NCBI RefSeq assembly: GCF_910589235.1
Contig: NC_060968.1
Location: 5,460,021 to 5,524,020, forward strand
Direction: 5' to 3'
Length of the DNA: 64,000 bases
Origin: Vespa crabro
Lineage: Eukaryota > Arthropoda > Insecta > Hymenoptera > Vespidae
How positions within the stretch are numbered: position 1 is the first letter of the stretch; each line of letters starts with the position of its first letter. The notes under the pieces are model-generated. The model saw only the letters and a list, made by a program, of their open reading frames with translations. It did not search any database and was not told where the DNA came from. Positions 24,988 through 37,600 of the stretch are shown one piece after another. The translations under genes were made by a program, and so were the position numbers.

Positions 24988-26206
24988 CGTGCATGTATAT
25001 ACACATATATATATAAATGAGACTCTGTTGAATTTTCGACGTATTAAAGAGGGACTTTTTCGCCGGCACGTTCGGCAAGCCTAGTCCCGGCAAGTCTCCT
25101 AGTAATAACCGTGCTGCAGCAAACTCCCATGAGGGTGGTGAATAAGGACCACATCGTGGACTGACTTCGTAGTAGTTAGATCACCTCCACCGAAACTTTT
25201 TATACCCTACTCGCGTAATTTTCAAAGTTACGCCTACGAGCGCGGCAACGTAATTTTCGCGGTGTATATTATAAGCCGCTTGCGACTCGAGCCACGGAAT
25301 TTTTTTTAATTTTTTCTTACAGCACCACGTATTTACTTTTTTCTTCCTTTCGATATTTTCTATTATGCGAATTGCTCATAACAATGATCGATTTTTCTTT
25401 GTTCTCCGTATGTTTTTGTAATGTCAAATACGTAGAGTGTGTTAGATTTTTTTTTTCTCCTTTTGATTTGTTCATTGATCCCTTCACTATTGGTAACTCT
25501 CAGAAATATTTCAACTCTCCATTAGTATGCCTTTCCCTCCGAGTTGGCTCGGTGCTTAAGAAGGAGAGAATCGTTGTGCGGTGTCCTTTATTTTCATTTT
25601 CCTTGTTTTCCCGGCGATGGCCTTCTCTCCCTATATTTATCTAATAGCACCTCCGAACCGCAGCTTTTCTTCCTCCTCCTGATGTTCACGCTCACATATA
25701 GCGGTGCTGGTTGCGAACATTTTGCACTTCCATTATACGGGCAGTTTGCCTTCCCGCTCTACCGTGTCCTCAAAATAATTAAGAGTTCATTAAGCTAAGA
25801 TTGATGGCTCTGTTTAAAGGTAGACCCGTCGCGCGGCGACGCTCATCCCTACCATCCTTCTCTTCTCTCACTCTCTTTCTCTTTTCACCCTATCATTTCC
25901 TGCAATAAAGTCGTAGCCCGCGAAAATTCATGAATATGGTGAGCTCATTAAACTCATCAGTACGATTTTTTATTTTCTTTACTCTTCTTCTCACTCTTTC
26001 CTATAATACGATCGTAATTATTATTCTTAACGACTAGTCGCGGTATTCGATCGAGCGAATGAACTTTTACTAAATCATTTTCATTCTCGTGTCCTATATT
26101 TGATACAAGCTCCATATAAATTCGATATTATTTCGTTCGTTCCAATGGGATATCGCGTTTGATTCGATGGTAAATGAAGTGTAACGCGAAAAATTGTTCT
26201 AAACGA

Positions 26207-26217
26207 AAGAGAGAGAG

Positions 26218-26269
<52 letters not shown>
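26207..26269. repeat. (GA)n microsatellite
   Basis: GA tract with one GCAC interruption near its start. Confidence 0.95.
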
Positions 26270-26271
<2 letters not shown>

Positions 26272-28827
26272 TGTATTGGAAAACGCGAAATATAAGAGTC
26301 TAGGAAAAGAATGTCGGACAAAAGCTTCTAAAGGACAAAAGCTAACTCTAACAGCACGGAGACCGCTCTTTCCCTCTGTCTCACTTTCTCCGCATACTGC
26401 CTACTAGTAGAAGTGGAAATGTATGTTTGCATACGCGAATGTCAAACAAAACTTTCGCTAATTTTTATACCGACCTCCGGCTACAATGTACATAAGCTTC
26501 AGATATTTAACATTTCGTTGGAAATGTAATTAAGTCGACCGTCTGACTTTCTGTGCCATTGTTTGAATTGTCACTAGTGTATTTCGAGCGAAATTTTTTA
26601 ATTTTCATTTGGTTTGGAGTTTTTAATCTGAATGTTACATCCGATACTTTGGAAATCACTTGATGCCTAATAATATTTCTTCCTTCTCGAGGAAGAGGAA
26701 AAAAAAGGGAAAAGAAAGAACGGACAGAGAATTAATATGACGGGGAAAAAATGAAGCTAAAAATCACGCGAAGATCGAGGTAGTACCTGCTTCACATAAA
26801 TTCTTCAGCTATTATCGGCAGTGAAAACAAACGGAAAGGAATATCAAGGAAGGCCGGAAAAAGCCAGAACAGTCGGAATACAGCTTTTCGTACATTTCCG
26901 CTTTTACGATAAGGAGATCTCGGCGAACGTCTCGACGAATATCTATAACGATACAAATGGTCGCCGTATTCTCGATGGCCTTCTCGCACAAACGACGTCG
27001 CCCGCCGTTATGAAAATAACGGTTCCTTCGATGCAATGTAAGAGAGGCCTCATCGCTTTCTCTACGACAATGAGTATTATATTGGAAATAGTTTATGCAG
27101 TAGGTATGTGCGAAACCTGAAACTTTGGAGACTCGCATCGAAACTATTGCAACATTCTTCATCGAAGGGATTAAAATGAGCCGCTTAAATTGCACGATGT
27201 TACTTGCACGATACTATTTTCATGTAGAAAATTTATCTCTTTTGAAGAAGAATCATTTATATTACGTTTTCGAACATTTCTTTTTAGATGATTTGGTCTT
27301 TCTTTTTAATTAATACCCACCCATTAACTCCGAATGATCGGAAGATCAGATCCCTTGTGAGAATAGGTTCTTCGAAGAATGGAAATAAAAGTTTAAAGTT
27401 TTAAGAGTCATTCGATCCATCAATCTTTCCTAAATCCACTTTTTTTGCCATTTCCACGCGTCACGTATTCTGTAGGAACGATTTAAACGGGCAAACTCGC
27501 TAACCGAATTCGACAATGAGATCGAAGAAGAGGTACGAAAGAAGAACGATTGTAACCCTCGAAGACTGTCTCCCATTACAGTTATTACTCGTCGTCAGGA
27601 GTAACAAGAACCCGGTAGATTGCCTCAAATCACTGTCTGCGATCGGCCTAGCAATCAAGCCGGTCCGTTTTTCTCCGCCCTGCCAATTCTAGTCCTCCTC
27701 CTATAAGTCAAGTTACGGATGTGGCTGGAGTTATCGATCGTTGAACGTAGAAAAAACTTAAAATCGATAATCGTATTAATAAGCTGTCCGGGGTAAGAAA
27801 TCGTCGAACTTTAATTCCGTAGATTTCGAAGAACATCACCGATCGTTCGCTTATATTGCTTCTCTCGTTCACATCTCTTTTTCTTTTCGTTTTCTTTTCC
27901 TCTTTTTCTTTTTTTGTCTTCTTCTTTGTCTTCCCGTCTGACTTCTACGAGGATCTCTACGTCGATCGCACGAGGCAAAAACTTGGTAAAAAACTTGGGA
28001 GAAATGCGAGAGAAAAAGAGAGACTGTAGAAAGAAAATATTATTTTTAAGCGGGTCTTCCGCATAGTACAGTCAAGGCAAGTACCATCCTACAAACTGTA
28101 AATTGAAAACCGAGTCAGGCAATTTCGATTTCACGACCGAACTGACCTCCGCTGCTCTTTCACCGTTTCCATCTATATCTTCTACTCTTTCCGCTGTTTT
28201 CAACCCAGTCCCATTCTCTCTTCCTCCTTCTCCTTTTTTTAACTGTGCTTGAAAGCACGAAAAGCGAGTGCCGTATCGTATTTACACAGGCAGTGCTCCC
28301 TGACAACGAACCGAGGGAAAAAAGCAGCGACCATTGTGTTCTCCACTGGGTCACACGTGGAATAGCCCACACCGACTGGATCAGAACAAACGACTATATG
28401 CGGAACTTACTCGATTAAGAACGATTGAAACGAATCCGTTTTGTCGGGGACATTGTGCGTGCTTCTCTACGAAACCGAGGTTTTCTTTTTTTATTTCGTA
28501 AATGTAACCAATTGACTCGTTTTCAAGTAAAATGTAAAAATCGTACGGAAGGAACTAATTTGTAAAAATATCGTTCACCTGCCTACCCTTGAAATAATCA
28601 TTCGATGAACTCTTCTCTTTTTCTCTTTCTTTTTTTTACTGAATCTCGATTTATAGAATTTTCCATATAGTTATCTCGACGTAGTCGAGACGGGAGATTT
28701 GTTCCTCGTATCGAAGTAATTCTATTCGAGAAAAAGGTTGATTCGATCGCACAGGGATCGGTGATTGGTCCCGTTGTGCGCACGTAAATTTCACGACGGG
28801 CAGAAAGGAATGACGTGAAGGTGGAAG

Positions 28828-28835
28828 GAGAGAGA

Positions 28836-28878
<43 letters not shown>
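28828..28878. repeat. (GA)n microsatellite
   Basis: AG tract with one GGGA interruption. Confidence 0.95.
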
Positions 28879-28880
<2 letters not shown>

Positions 28881-30065
28881 GAAGAAAAGAAGTGGCACGC
28901 GGAAAAAAGGATAGAAAAAGTGCACATAGGGCCATGGATACGGTGATAAATCACCCTCGATCTTACTTGGGAGATCTTTTCAGGTTCTTGTTAGCAAGAC
29001 GTCGCTCTTCCACGACTAGAGGAAGCGACTGTGCGCGTTGGGGTTGCACGGAGAGCTAGCGAAGGCTAGCGAAAACTAGAAAAAGAGAAATACTGACGGA
29101 AAAGGACAGGTTAAAGGAAAAAAAACATGGGAATAGGGTTTAGATATGGCACAGGTTCCATGCCGACGAAGAGATACAGTTCTTTTTACGCAACAAAACA
29201 TTACAAGATTCAGGTGATGCCAGAATAATCCTACTTGACTAACATGAGATAACGACGTTGCTACGTCTGACACCGTCGTCCTATTGTCGTCGTATGGAGT
29301 AAGAAAAATTGCGGAGAATAAACTCTCGGTTGTAAGATTTTCGTTATTCCGGAAAAAGTAAAGTCATGAGCGGTGCAGGCACTCTCGATAATTAAAGTTC
29401 CGTATTAGTGCCGTTCGAGGGACTACAAGCTGCGGAAAAGGGGTTGGCCGAGATGAGAAAGAGGAAAAAGACTACTTGTTTCGGTCGAAACTTTCTAATC
29501 TTCTACCTTTGGTTTTTCTAACAATTTCACTTTTATTTATTATATATACACATTATTTTCATGAACTATTTATATGGAAGACACATCCTCGATAACGAAG
29601 ATTTTCATGAATGAGAACAGTAGCTTCAGCGATAGAAACAGTGCCAGCTGTTGCATTCTAATGCCTCTTTCGAAACTTAACTCGGTGAATTGCGTTATTC
29701 AAATTCGTATTCGCTCCTTTCGCAAGTTCAATTTCCCTGCACGTTGCCACGGATAGGCATCGGGATATTCGATCGATTTCTCTTTCTCTTATGTCGCGCG
29801 AGGGTTTCTCTATTAAGGAAGAGAATCGATCGAAAAAGATTGCTTCTCGGTTGGAGAACGGCGACACGAAACTCCTTTGAAATGCGGCTTAATTATTCTC
29901 TTTGCTGTGCTTCAACTGTTTTTCGAGTCCATCTACGGACGTGTACGTTTTTTTGCACAATTTTATACCGCGATTTTGTTGGATCGTTAAAATACTTGTA
30001 AAGAAAGTATAAATTTAATAGTAATCCGACATACTTTTTCTTGATCATTCATTTTTTAAACCTTC

Positions 30066-30105
<40 letters not shown>
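30066..30105. repeat. Poly-T run (about 40, one C)
   Basis: The longest T homopolymer in the window. Confidence 0.93.
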
Positions 30106-30110
<5 letters not shown>

Positions 30111-30967
30111 TTTTACAACGCGTCGTCCCGTCATAATGATTTGGTTTTTAAAAAACGTGCAGAGATTTTTACTAGTCGCATACTAGCGATACACGAACAA
30201 ACGTTAATTCCACTTTCTCAATTCTTTTTCATGGCTCTGTTAATACGTAGTTGGAATAAGAGAAAAAAGAAACATAGGAAAATGTGCGGCAGCCCGCGGC
30301 CTGGACCTCTCGTGAGATTTAACGAAACACAGATCCGGATGAGAGGAAAAGAAAGGATGTTAAAAATGCACCGAAAAGTGCAAGGAACAAAAAGTACGAT
30401 TTCGCTAGCGACGACCGGCCGTGCACACGACGAACACGCTGTGCGCTCGCGCGAATACTCACGCTCTCGCGAATACGGAGAAAGGAGATAGGCGAGCGAT
30501 GTGTTTACATGCACGCAGAGTCCGAACGTTTCATTTTCTCGGAATTAAGTAACCACCGCAGGTCGTTACGTACATGCGCGGCCAGCTATTAACGGTTTAA
30601 TTAGCGTAAGTTTTCATTTGGAGTATTATACTGGCTATGGTAGCTCCGCTGTTAGGTGGAGAGATGAGAAGGTTCAGGAAGAGAAAGAAAGAGATAAAGA
30701 GAAAAGGGTGGTCGAGGTCAAGGGGTTGGAAGAAGTTCGCGACCGTTTTTCACTTTGTATGCCGCTTATTATTGCATTTTTGCAGATTATACTCGTGCTT
30801 CCTAATAGTTTGCCATTTGCGTAGTAAAACTGGGGACGTGAAGTGTCGCCTTGCTAAAACACCGTCCTTCCGCGTTTAAAAAGTTTTGTAAGGAATGCTT
30901 ACTTCAAGGGTTCATTCTAAAAATCGCTCTTAGGAGCAAGTAAAAGAAAATGAAAAGAAAAAATATA

Positions 30968-31015
30968 AGAGAGAGACCGAGAGAGAGAGAGAGAGAGAGA
31001 GAGAGGAAGAGAGAA
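30968..31015. repeat. (GA)n microsatellite
   Basis: AG tract with ACCG and GGAAG interruptions. A CT tract follows at 31325. Confidence 0.93.
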
Positions 31016-31324
31016 GGAAAAAAATAAACGTTCAAAATGTGTTCGCACACGCATTCACATATTTTCGTAAATGCAAAAGTTTTTACTCTCTTTTCCTCCT
31101 ACAGACATTAAGTCTGTTATCCGAGCGTGATAATAGCGGCTTTCGCGACACCTTGTGTGTCTTCGTTACTGAATAGAAATTCAGAGTAGCATACTTTTGC
31201 GTTACGGACGACGCTAATGTGAGAGTAAAACTGTGCTCCGCTTTACGCCGTCCGTGACGCTTTATTTATCTCGCTGTAGAATTTATCGTGCGTGAGACCT
31301 CCAAACTCAACTGCGTTCAACGCT

Positions 31325-31350
31325 TCTCTCTCTCTCTCTCTCTCTCTCTT
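31325..31350. repeat. (CT)n microsatellite
   Basis: CT tract, inverted relative to the GA tract 310 bp upstream. Confidence 0.93.
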
Positions 31351-31802
31351 ATTTGCCTTTTATCGTAATAATTAATTAATTATTCGCATTCTTCACGAAA
31401 ACGTGCTTTCCTGTGCTATCTCTCGTTGGTACGACAGTCACGTACAACGTCTTCCCGCAAGGCTGTCACGTTTTGTAAGGTAGACGTGTCCGTGACACCA
31501 AACTCCGAATGGATTGGTCCAGTGAATGTCATCCATGGGGATAGGAGAAAAAAGGAAAGAGATAGTGGACAAAAGTTACAAGGTTCGTTTTTCAACCATG
31601 CTTGACGTCTTTTCCACCTTTCTTTTCTTTTTCCAGTTTTGCTCTCTTCGACTATATATTTCGTTACAAATCGTATTACCAATTTCAACTGCAAAATTGA
31701 CTCTAGCCAACTTTTACGGCGTCTCCGACTTTATGCTCCTTCTTCGATGCCACCCGTACGTTCAGAACTTTGCCTTGTAGGATGGTTTACTAAACTCAGT
31801 TT

Positions 31803-31882
31803 AAGAAGAAGAAGAAGAAGAAGAAGAGGAGGAGGAGGAGGAAAAGGAGGACGAGGAGGAGGAGGAGGAGGAGATAGAGGAA
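31803..31882. repeat. (AAG)n-(AGG)n trinucleotide array
   Basis: AAG units pass into AGG units; purely purine on the plus strand except for one C and one T. Similar in design to the array at 58353. Confidence 0.93.
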
Positions 31883-33845
31883 GTAGCAAAGAAGAACTAT
31901 TTCCATCGAAGAGTGAGACATATTTTGGAAGCCTCTCTTGTCTCTTGTCGATATATAAGATAGCCAACTATGAACGATACAAAACACTAGCCGCAAGGAA
32001 TAACAAACGGGCAACTTAACAGATCGTTCAGTTTCTTTTGATTTCAATCGATCAATGACTTAGAGTATTTAAATTATAGGAGTATGTTTCCGCAACGGTG
32101 AAAAAATGGTAAAAAGTAAACTCTAACAAAGTGACATTTTACTATTTTCTCACGCTCGTTACGCGTTCCGATAATAATCAACGCTTTTAAAACGCTCGTT
32201 ATTTTATTCGACGATCTCTCTCTTGTCATCTCGACAGGTTATTATCGTTGGCCTAATTGACCCGGATATCTTTTCTGAACACTAAGTCTCGGCAAGCGTA
32301 ATGACCACGGGTACTTTCTATTTTCTCATTAATTCATTTCGAAGGAAGTCCGAGTGGTTTCCACGTGCTCGCCCATCCAGAAGAAATGATGTTCCACAAG
32401 AACGATCGATTTTCGAGTTAACGAATTAAAACTTTGATTGTAACTTTCTTCCACTTAAAGTATTTTCCTTCTTAGTCACTGTGATGTCCGGCATTCCGCA
32501 GAGAGCCGTCTTATAATGATAATCAAAACCATCCAATCCGGTTCAACGCAATACCTTTCGGATCCACGCATTAAAATTGAAATTAGCCGGCCATTTGTCT
32601 TCCAGTTTGGCTTAAACGTGACTAGCCAAGTGATTTATGGTTTCCACTTCTCTTCGGCAAATGTAGTTTTGCTTCACTCGGATACGGGCAGAAGCGCGTA
32701 ATGCAATTCAAACCTCGGGACCAGCCGACAAAAAAATTAGAGTCTGCATCTCGCGATGAAAAGCGTACTGCGCTCCCAAGCACGCTTATAGCCACATTGC
32801 GTGATCGCGGTATAACAGCTGTTGGAAAAGAGTTTCGCTTAACCCGAGAAACTACTTATTAGTTTTTAAATACGTAGAATTCTTCGGTGTTCCGTTGTTA
32901 TGATACTTTATAGTACCTTAAATGTATCATTGTTTCTGGAGATTAATTATTGTGACCTTAAATGAAAACGTGCCAAGTATCAGGAACGTGAAAAATGCAG
33001 TTCTGCTTTGATTCATAAAGGGAACCACCAACGTTAATATTTTGGCATAGGTGCGAGCGATAACGTCAAAGGTTTATTATTATTCGGTGAATATGCACGT
33101 GAAAAGAAGAAGAAGAAAAAAAAAAAGGAAATACCAGCGTGAACACTTGCGCTCATAACGTAACCTACTTTCCTTGGCATCAAGAGCCGTTGCTTTGACA
33201 GCAGGCCATGATCAAAGGAAAGTAATCTTACGGGAGCATCCTTGCTAATTTACGTGATAGCCTTCAGTCAAAGTATCAGCGATATCTTGCCTATTTTTTC
33301 TCTACTGCGTTTACCTTTCTGTCCATCGCCGCACCTTCTTCAATTTTTTGCTTTTTCTAATTTCATCAAATCATTGCACCTTCGCAATAGTCTTCCATGT
33401 CCGATGTATGAAATGTAAAATGCCTGTCTCTCTTCGGTTGACTCACGGTATTAGAACTTGTTTCTAAATAAAGAAACTTCTTTAGAAATCATTTATGCTT
33501 CTTCTTTCCCTTTAGAAACAAGGAAATTATATGAAATGCTAATAGTTGACATAATTTCTCTTGTATTCATTCCTCTTTCATCGATATTACGCGATTAAAA
33601 ACTGGTTTATCTTTCCATTAGTGTTTTTCGATTTGCATGCGTGTAATTAATATACGTTTCCATTAGTTAAACAGTATGAGTTTTTCTCGCTAATTAAAAA
33701 TATTACGAGCCTTTAAATAAGCCGAACGCATTGAAATAACGCAGTATTTGCGTCATCTTTATATAACTACCTAGTATCCGGTTATTTAAGTCTAACTATA
33801 ACGTTTAAGGAAATAAAAGGAAAATTTTATTACGTTAAACGAAGA

Positions 33846-34182
33846 ATGTTGGCTCACATTATTATACGACTCATGTTTCTATGGATAACATCGCGCCTTC
33901 TTGTTCTGGGAATATCCATGGTTTTCTGATAACTCGACGAATCATAACGCGCACGATGGACCATCTGGCAGCTATCCAGTCGCACGCGTACCAGACTTTT
34001 CGATTAGCATAAATGGAAAAGTAGTAGGGCGCCGTGATGTAGATAATCTGAAAAAAACTTACAATAGTGGGGCGCTTGGCCGGTTCTGGTACCAGTACTG
34101 GAGAAACATCTTACGCTACTGTTCAGAATATCCACTTACCCACTCTGCGATGCAGTGTGGTTTCGTTCGCGGACACAGTTGA
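33846..34182 (+). pseudogene. Candidate small secreted-protein ORF broken by a frame change
   Basis: Seen: the ATG at 33846 opens a strongly hydrophobic 27-residue frame (MLAHIIIRLMFLWITSRLLV...) that ends at a TGA at 33927. The next frame, open from 33889 to a TGA at 34180, encodes a non-repetitive tail of roughly 90 residues rich in aromatics, with pieces such as PDFSISINGKVVGRR and RFWYQYWRNILRYC. The two frames overlap between 33889 and 33926, so a one-base length difference there would join a signal peptide to the tail. A TATATAA-like element lies at about 33757. The gene would end about 140 bp before the yellow-family ATG. I recognise no family. It may be a real gene with an assembly error, a decayed gene, or two chance ORFs; the composition favours one of the first two. 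Confidence 0.35.
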
Positions 34183-34267
34183 GACAAGGATTTTCGAAAG
34201 AATCTGCTACATTAAGATATCGGAGGATCGAATTCCCTCGTAATTCGATATAGAAAAACCCGAGTGA

Positions 34268-34280
34268 AGTTTTATAATAG
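34268..34280 (+). promoter_or_regulatory. Candidate TATA element of the yellow-family gene
   Basis: The sequence TTTTATAATAG lies about 50 bp before the chosen ATG, which would give a very short 5' UTR. No clear TCAGT initiator follows at the usual distance. An alternative is an upstream non-coding exon spliced to the weak acceptor ATTACCAG at about 34317. Placement by position and sequence only. Confidence 0.3.
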
Positions 34281-34321
34281 ATCGTTTGTTTTACAAGTGT
34301 GTGAAAAAATTACCAGAAGCA

Positions 34322-36152
34322 ATGAAAGTCTCATTAAGTTTGTTTTTTTTTCTCTTGAAATTGTTCGACCGTATCGAAGGTTCTAATCTGGAGGTGGTTT
34401 ATCAATGGAAGTACCTGGACTGGGTTTATCCAGCCGTTCATTTGACCGGAAGAAATTTTACTCTCGGCAACCCATTTACTCAAGACGTTGACGTCGATAG
34501 ACATGGACGAGTATTTGTCACAAGTCCACAATGGTTACACGGTACTCCGATCGTTCTTTCTGTGCTGAGCAATTTAACTGGCCCAGGTGGCCCTTTGTTA
34601 ATTCCTTATCCTAACTGGAAATGGCACACGACTGTGTCGGGTTGCGACAGCATTATATCCGTATATAGACTGGCGGTAAATATGATCGAACATTTCTTTT
34701 CAAATGTAAAGCCATAAAGTCGGACTAAATAGATGATAATTATCTATCGTCTATATTTTGTTTCTACTAATTAATTAAAATCTTTCAAATTAGTGTTGTG
34801 CACGACAGATTTATCTGTATGTTTAGCCCGACATTTCATTAAATTTTCTTCTAAAATTTATTCTTGAAAGATCGTTATAATTTACGATATAAAATGTCCA
34901 GATAGACGAGTGCAATCGATTATGGGTCGTGGATACTGGAAGGATAGGAAGAAATGCCGTCTGTCCTACGAAGATCCTGATATTTGATTTAGATAAAGAT
35001 GAATTGATCCACAGATACATAATACCCGCTGATCAGGTATTGTATGGGAAGGCAGCCTTAGTCACACCAATCGTGGACATTGGTAAGGCGTGCTTTGACG
35101 CGTACCTCTACGTTGCCGATGTTGATCAGAACGGCATTTTCGTGTATGATCTTTACAAAAATAATTCTTGGCGACTTTCGAACACGGCCGGCAATGCTTT
35201 TGGTCCGGACGAGGATGCCATGAACATAACGATTGCCGGGGAGTGGTTCAATCTGACCGACGGAACCCTTGGTATGTCGCTCTCGCCAGTCGGATTTTAC
35301 GATCACAGGTGCGTTAATAAGCATTCGTCTCGAGTCACTGCTTTTCAAGGTTCTTCTCTTATATTTCTCCTCTTTTTTTGCACTTTAATTCGTTTTCCAA
35401 TAAATTGGCAAATTATACTTCGCGTCGATCAAATTCTCAACTCGATCGTATTTTGTAAGCTCGAATTGTCATGAACGAAAACCGGTTTTTGGTCGTGTCT
35501 CAAAACATATCTTGGATCATTTCGCTTTGCCCTTTTGTCGATCACCGACACGGTACGATAATTCCTCGAAACGATTGAGATCGAATTCGCGTTGGAACGT
35601 AGAACCTGAACGAATCGAACGTACGTTCTCTTTTTTTGCTAATGAATGACCCGTAATAATACTTTCAGATATCTGTATTTCAACTCGCTCGCTAGTTATT
35701 ACCAGAAATTCATGGACACGCTGTCGCTGAAGGAAAGCGAATTTCGCGAGCCTGTTATATTTCGTTCAAATTACAAGCGAGCTAGCCAGGCCGGCGTACA
35801 GGCGACTTCCCGACGAGGTGTTATATTTTTTCAACTCGTCCAATTAACGGCTATCGCTTGTTGGGACATAGAGAAACCGTTCGCCCCTGAGAATATCGTT
35901 ATAATTTCTCAAGACGAGGAAACTTTACAGTACGTTAGCGGAATTAAAGTGATCACGAATAAGTACGGCGAAGAGGAGCTGTGGTTCAACACGAACAGAC
36001 TGCAAAAAACGATCAACAAGACGTTGAAGCCGACAGAAACGAACTTTCGTTTAATCAGAGGCAAAGTAGACGATATAATAAGGGGCACCAGATGTGAACC
36101 ATCGCCATTGAGAAATAGAGAACCTAATATGACATTTTGGCATCAAATATAA
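34322..36152 (+). CDS. Secreted yellow/major royal jelly protein (MRJP) family protein, three coding exons
   Basis: Seen: joining 34322-34675, 34902-35308 and 35669-36152 gives a continuous 414-residue frame ending in TAA. The start is the ATG at 34322 because it opens a hydrophobic signal peptide (residues 1-20, MKVSLSLFFFLLKLF...); no in-frame ATG lies just upstream. Family motifs in order are VVYQWKYLDW (25-34), GRVFVTSPQW (62-71), a WKWH patch (99-102), IDECNRLWVVDTGRIG (119-134, across intron 1), VYDLYKNNSW (199-208), LGMSLSPVGFYDHRYLYF (241-258) and ELWFNTNRLQKTINKT (357-372). There are six cysteines (108, 122, 139, 182, 318, 396) and seven N-glycosylation sequons. The length fits the usual 400-430 residues. 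Known: yellow proteins act in cuticle pigmentation, melanisation and development, and the bee MRJPs arose from this family. Inferred: an extracellular single-domain beta-propeller protein. I cannot assign the subfamily; a hymenopteran yellow-x-like or yellow-e-like member is possible. Family assignment is firm, exact orthology is not. Confidence 0.93.
34676..34901 (+). other. Intron 1 of the yellow-family gene (phase 0)
   Basis: The intron is 226 bp, with donor GTAAAT after CTG GCG and acceptor ...TGTCCAG before ATA GAC GAG. It interrupts the most conserved yellow signature exactly between RLA and IDECNRLW, and removing it keeps the frame. The acceptor lacks a strong polypyrimidine tract, so the placement rests mainly on the family motif. 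Confidence 0.88.
35309..35668 (+). other. Intron 2 of the yellow-family gene (phase 2)
   Basis: The intron is 360 bp, with donor GTGCGT after GAT CAC AG and acceptor ACTTTCAG before A TAT CTG. The split codon gives Arg254, restoring the family string FYDHRYLYF. Both flanking reading frames run into unrelated sequence or stops if the intron is retained. Confidence 0.9.
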
Positions 36153-36205
36153 CGTTATATAAAAATATATGTTTCCTTTTTTAATGTAATATCGAATTTA
36201 CTTCA

Positions 36206-36211
36206 AATAAA
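36206..36211 (+). terminator. Polyadenylation signal AATAAA of the yellow-family gene
   Basis: A canonical AATAAA (in CTTCAAATAAAGGATCG) lies 54 bp after the stop codon, in an AT-rich 3' flank. Cleavage would be expected about 10-30 bp further on. The close spacing suggests a compact transcript with a short 3' UTR. Confidence 0.65.
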
Positions 36212-36939
36212 GGATCGAGCACGTCTCTTAAATTCTTCAGGAAACAGTGTCAAGTTGCTTTCGCGTCGCTTGATTTTAGAATTACGTTTCCACAGATAGC
36301 AATTCTGCGGTTATAACTATTGACACTAACGAGCCACGTTTATGGCCGCTACATCAACCATAGAGTACACGAATGCAACTAGTCACGGACGCGATTCTCT
36401 CTTTCTCTCTCATTCCTTCTCTATAGTCTCGATCCGTTCTCTATTCGTTTACAAGAATATCGCGTGCAAAGTGCTTTCGAGGCTTTTCCAAATGCTGAAT
36501 GTAGTATCCAAAACGGAAGAACATCCGACTATCCATGAGAATAGGATAGGGCTCATTGACAGAGATAGTTTGTATCCAAGAGAATGAGGGAGGGAAGGGA
36601 GAAGCAATGTCTGCGAGTGACAGGTAACATATAGTAATTTAGTTAACCGTTTCATTGCTGCCTTTTGAGATGTAACGATAAAGTCTGTCGGTGACAGGGT
36701 CGTCGCTTAGAGAGCTAATGTTTCGAACGACGTAGCTTTGTGATAAGACAGAGAATTTGGATAGTGGCTGGAAGGATCGTGTTGAAGGGACGTTTTGGTA
36801 CCGTTGTTAAAGTTTGTGGACTACAGAAATGCCACGGCATGCTTCTTGCTGGGGATTTGAGTAAGTTTTATCGACCTTTTGGATACCGCTTCTCCCTATT
36901 CTCTTCTAGCACCTCTCCTCGTTCCTATCTATCTGCGAT

Positions 36940-36949
36940 GGGGGGGGGG
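36940..36949. repeat. Poly-G run in a G-rich patch
   Basis: About ten G, followed by AAGGGAGACGGTGGTGGGAGAAGGGG. Further G runs make this a weaker quadruplex candidate than the one at 15286. Confidence 0.8.
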
Positions 36950-37212
36950 AAGGGAGACGGTGGTGGGAGAAGGGGTATAATAGTCAGTAACCCGCCTAGC
37001 GGCAGAAGAGCTCGTCGTTGGGAGGTGGGACAAATGCGCATTCACGAGGAATTGTTCACGTTACTCCCGCGGTACCCTGGGGATACCAATAGGGCGCGCA
37101 ATTCCGCGAAACTCGTGTCACCTATTTCTCTTTCTATGGCGCGGTTCGGCGTGTGACTAATGGCAGCATATTCATAGTGCAACCTCCAACCTCTTTTACC
37201 TTTCCTCCTTCC

Positions 37213-37214
<2 letters not shown>

Positions 37215-37269
<55 letters not shown>

Positions 37270-37275
37270 GCTCTC
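37215..37275. repeat. (CT)n microsatellite
   Basis: About 23 CT units then CTGTCTCTCGCTCTC. An inverted (GA)n partner lies at 37601. Confidence 0.95.
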
Positions 37276-37595
37276 GCCTGCTCGCGCCACACTCTCTTAC
37301 AAAGGTCTGGCAGTTAACCTCAGACAATCCCTTCATCGCGATAATATACGGCTACCCTTAAATTTTCGTTCCCCTTCAACGACCACGGTTTCTCTCTCTT
37401 TCTCTCTCGCTCTTGTTCCAGCACGATCTCAAACGAACGCCAAAGTTCCTCGTTTGCCTCCGGAACAAATTTCGTTTCCGCCATAGATTGTGTTTCAGGT
37501 ATTCCTTGTTTATACGAGATGTATCTAAGGTCTAAAAATGTTGATTCGTGGTTTCATGCCTCTCATATTTATTTATCGTATATAATTAAAAATAA

Positions 37596-37600
<5 letters not shown>

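Larger units (their letters stand above)
20839..33845. other. Non-coding stretch upstream of the yellow-family gene
   Basis: Contains the CATAA-site cluster (20927-21069), the GTCAGCC cluster (23769-23922), a CpG-richer unique patch at about 25040-25280, and microsatellites. From 32.0 kb to 33.8 kb the DNA is unique and AT-rich with no coding frame; any distal promoter elements of the yellow-family gene would be expected here. Confidence 0.6.
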
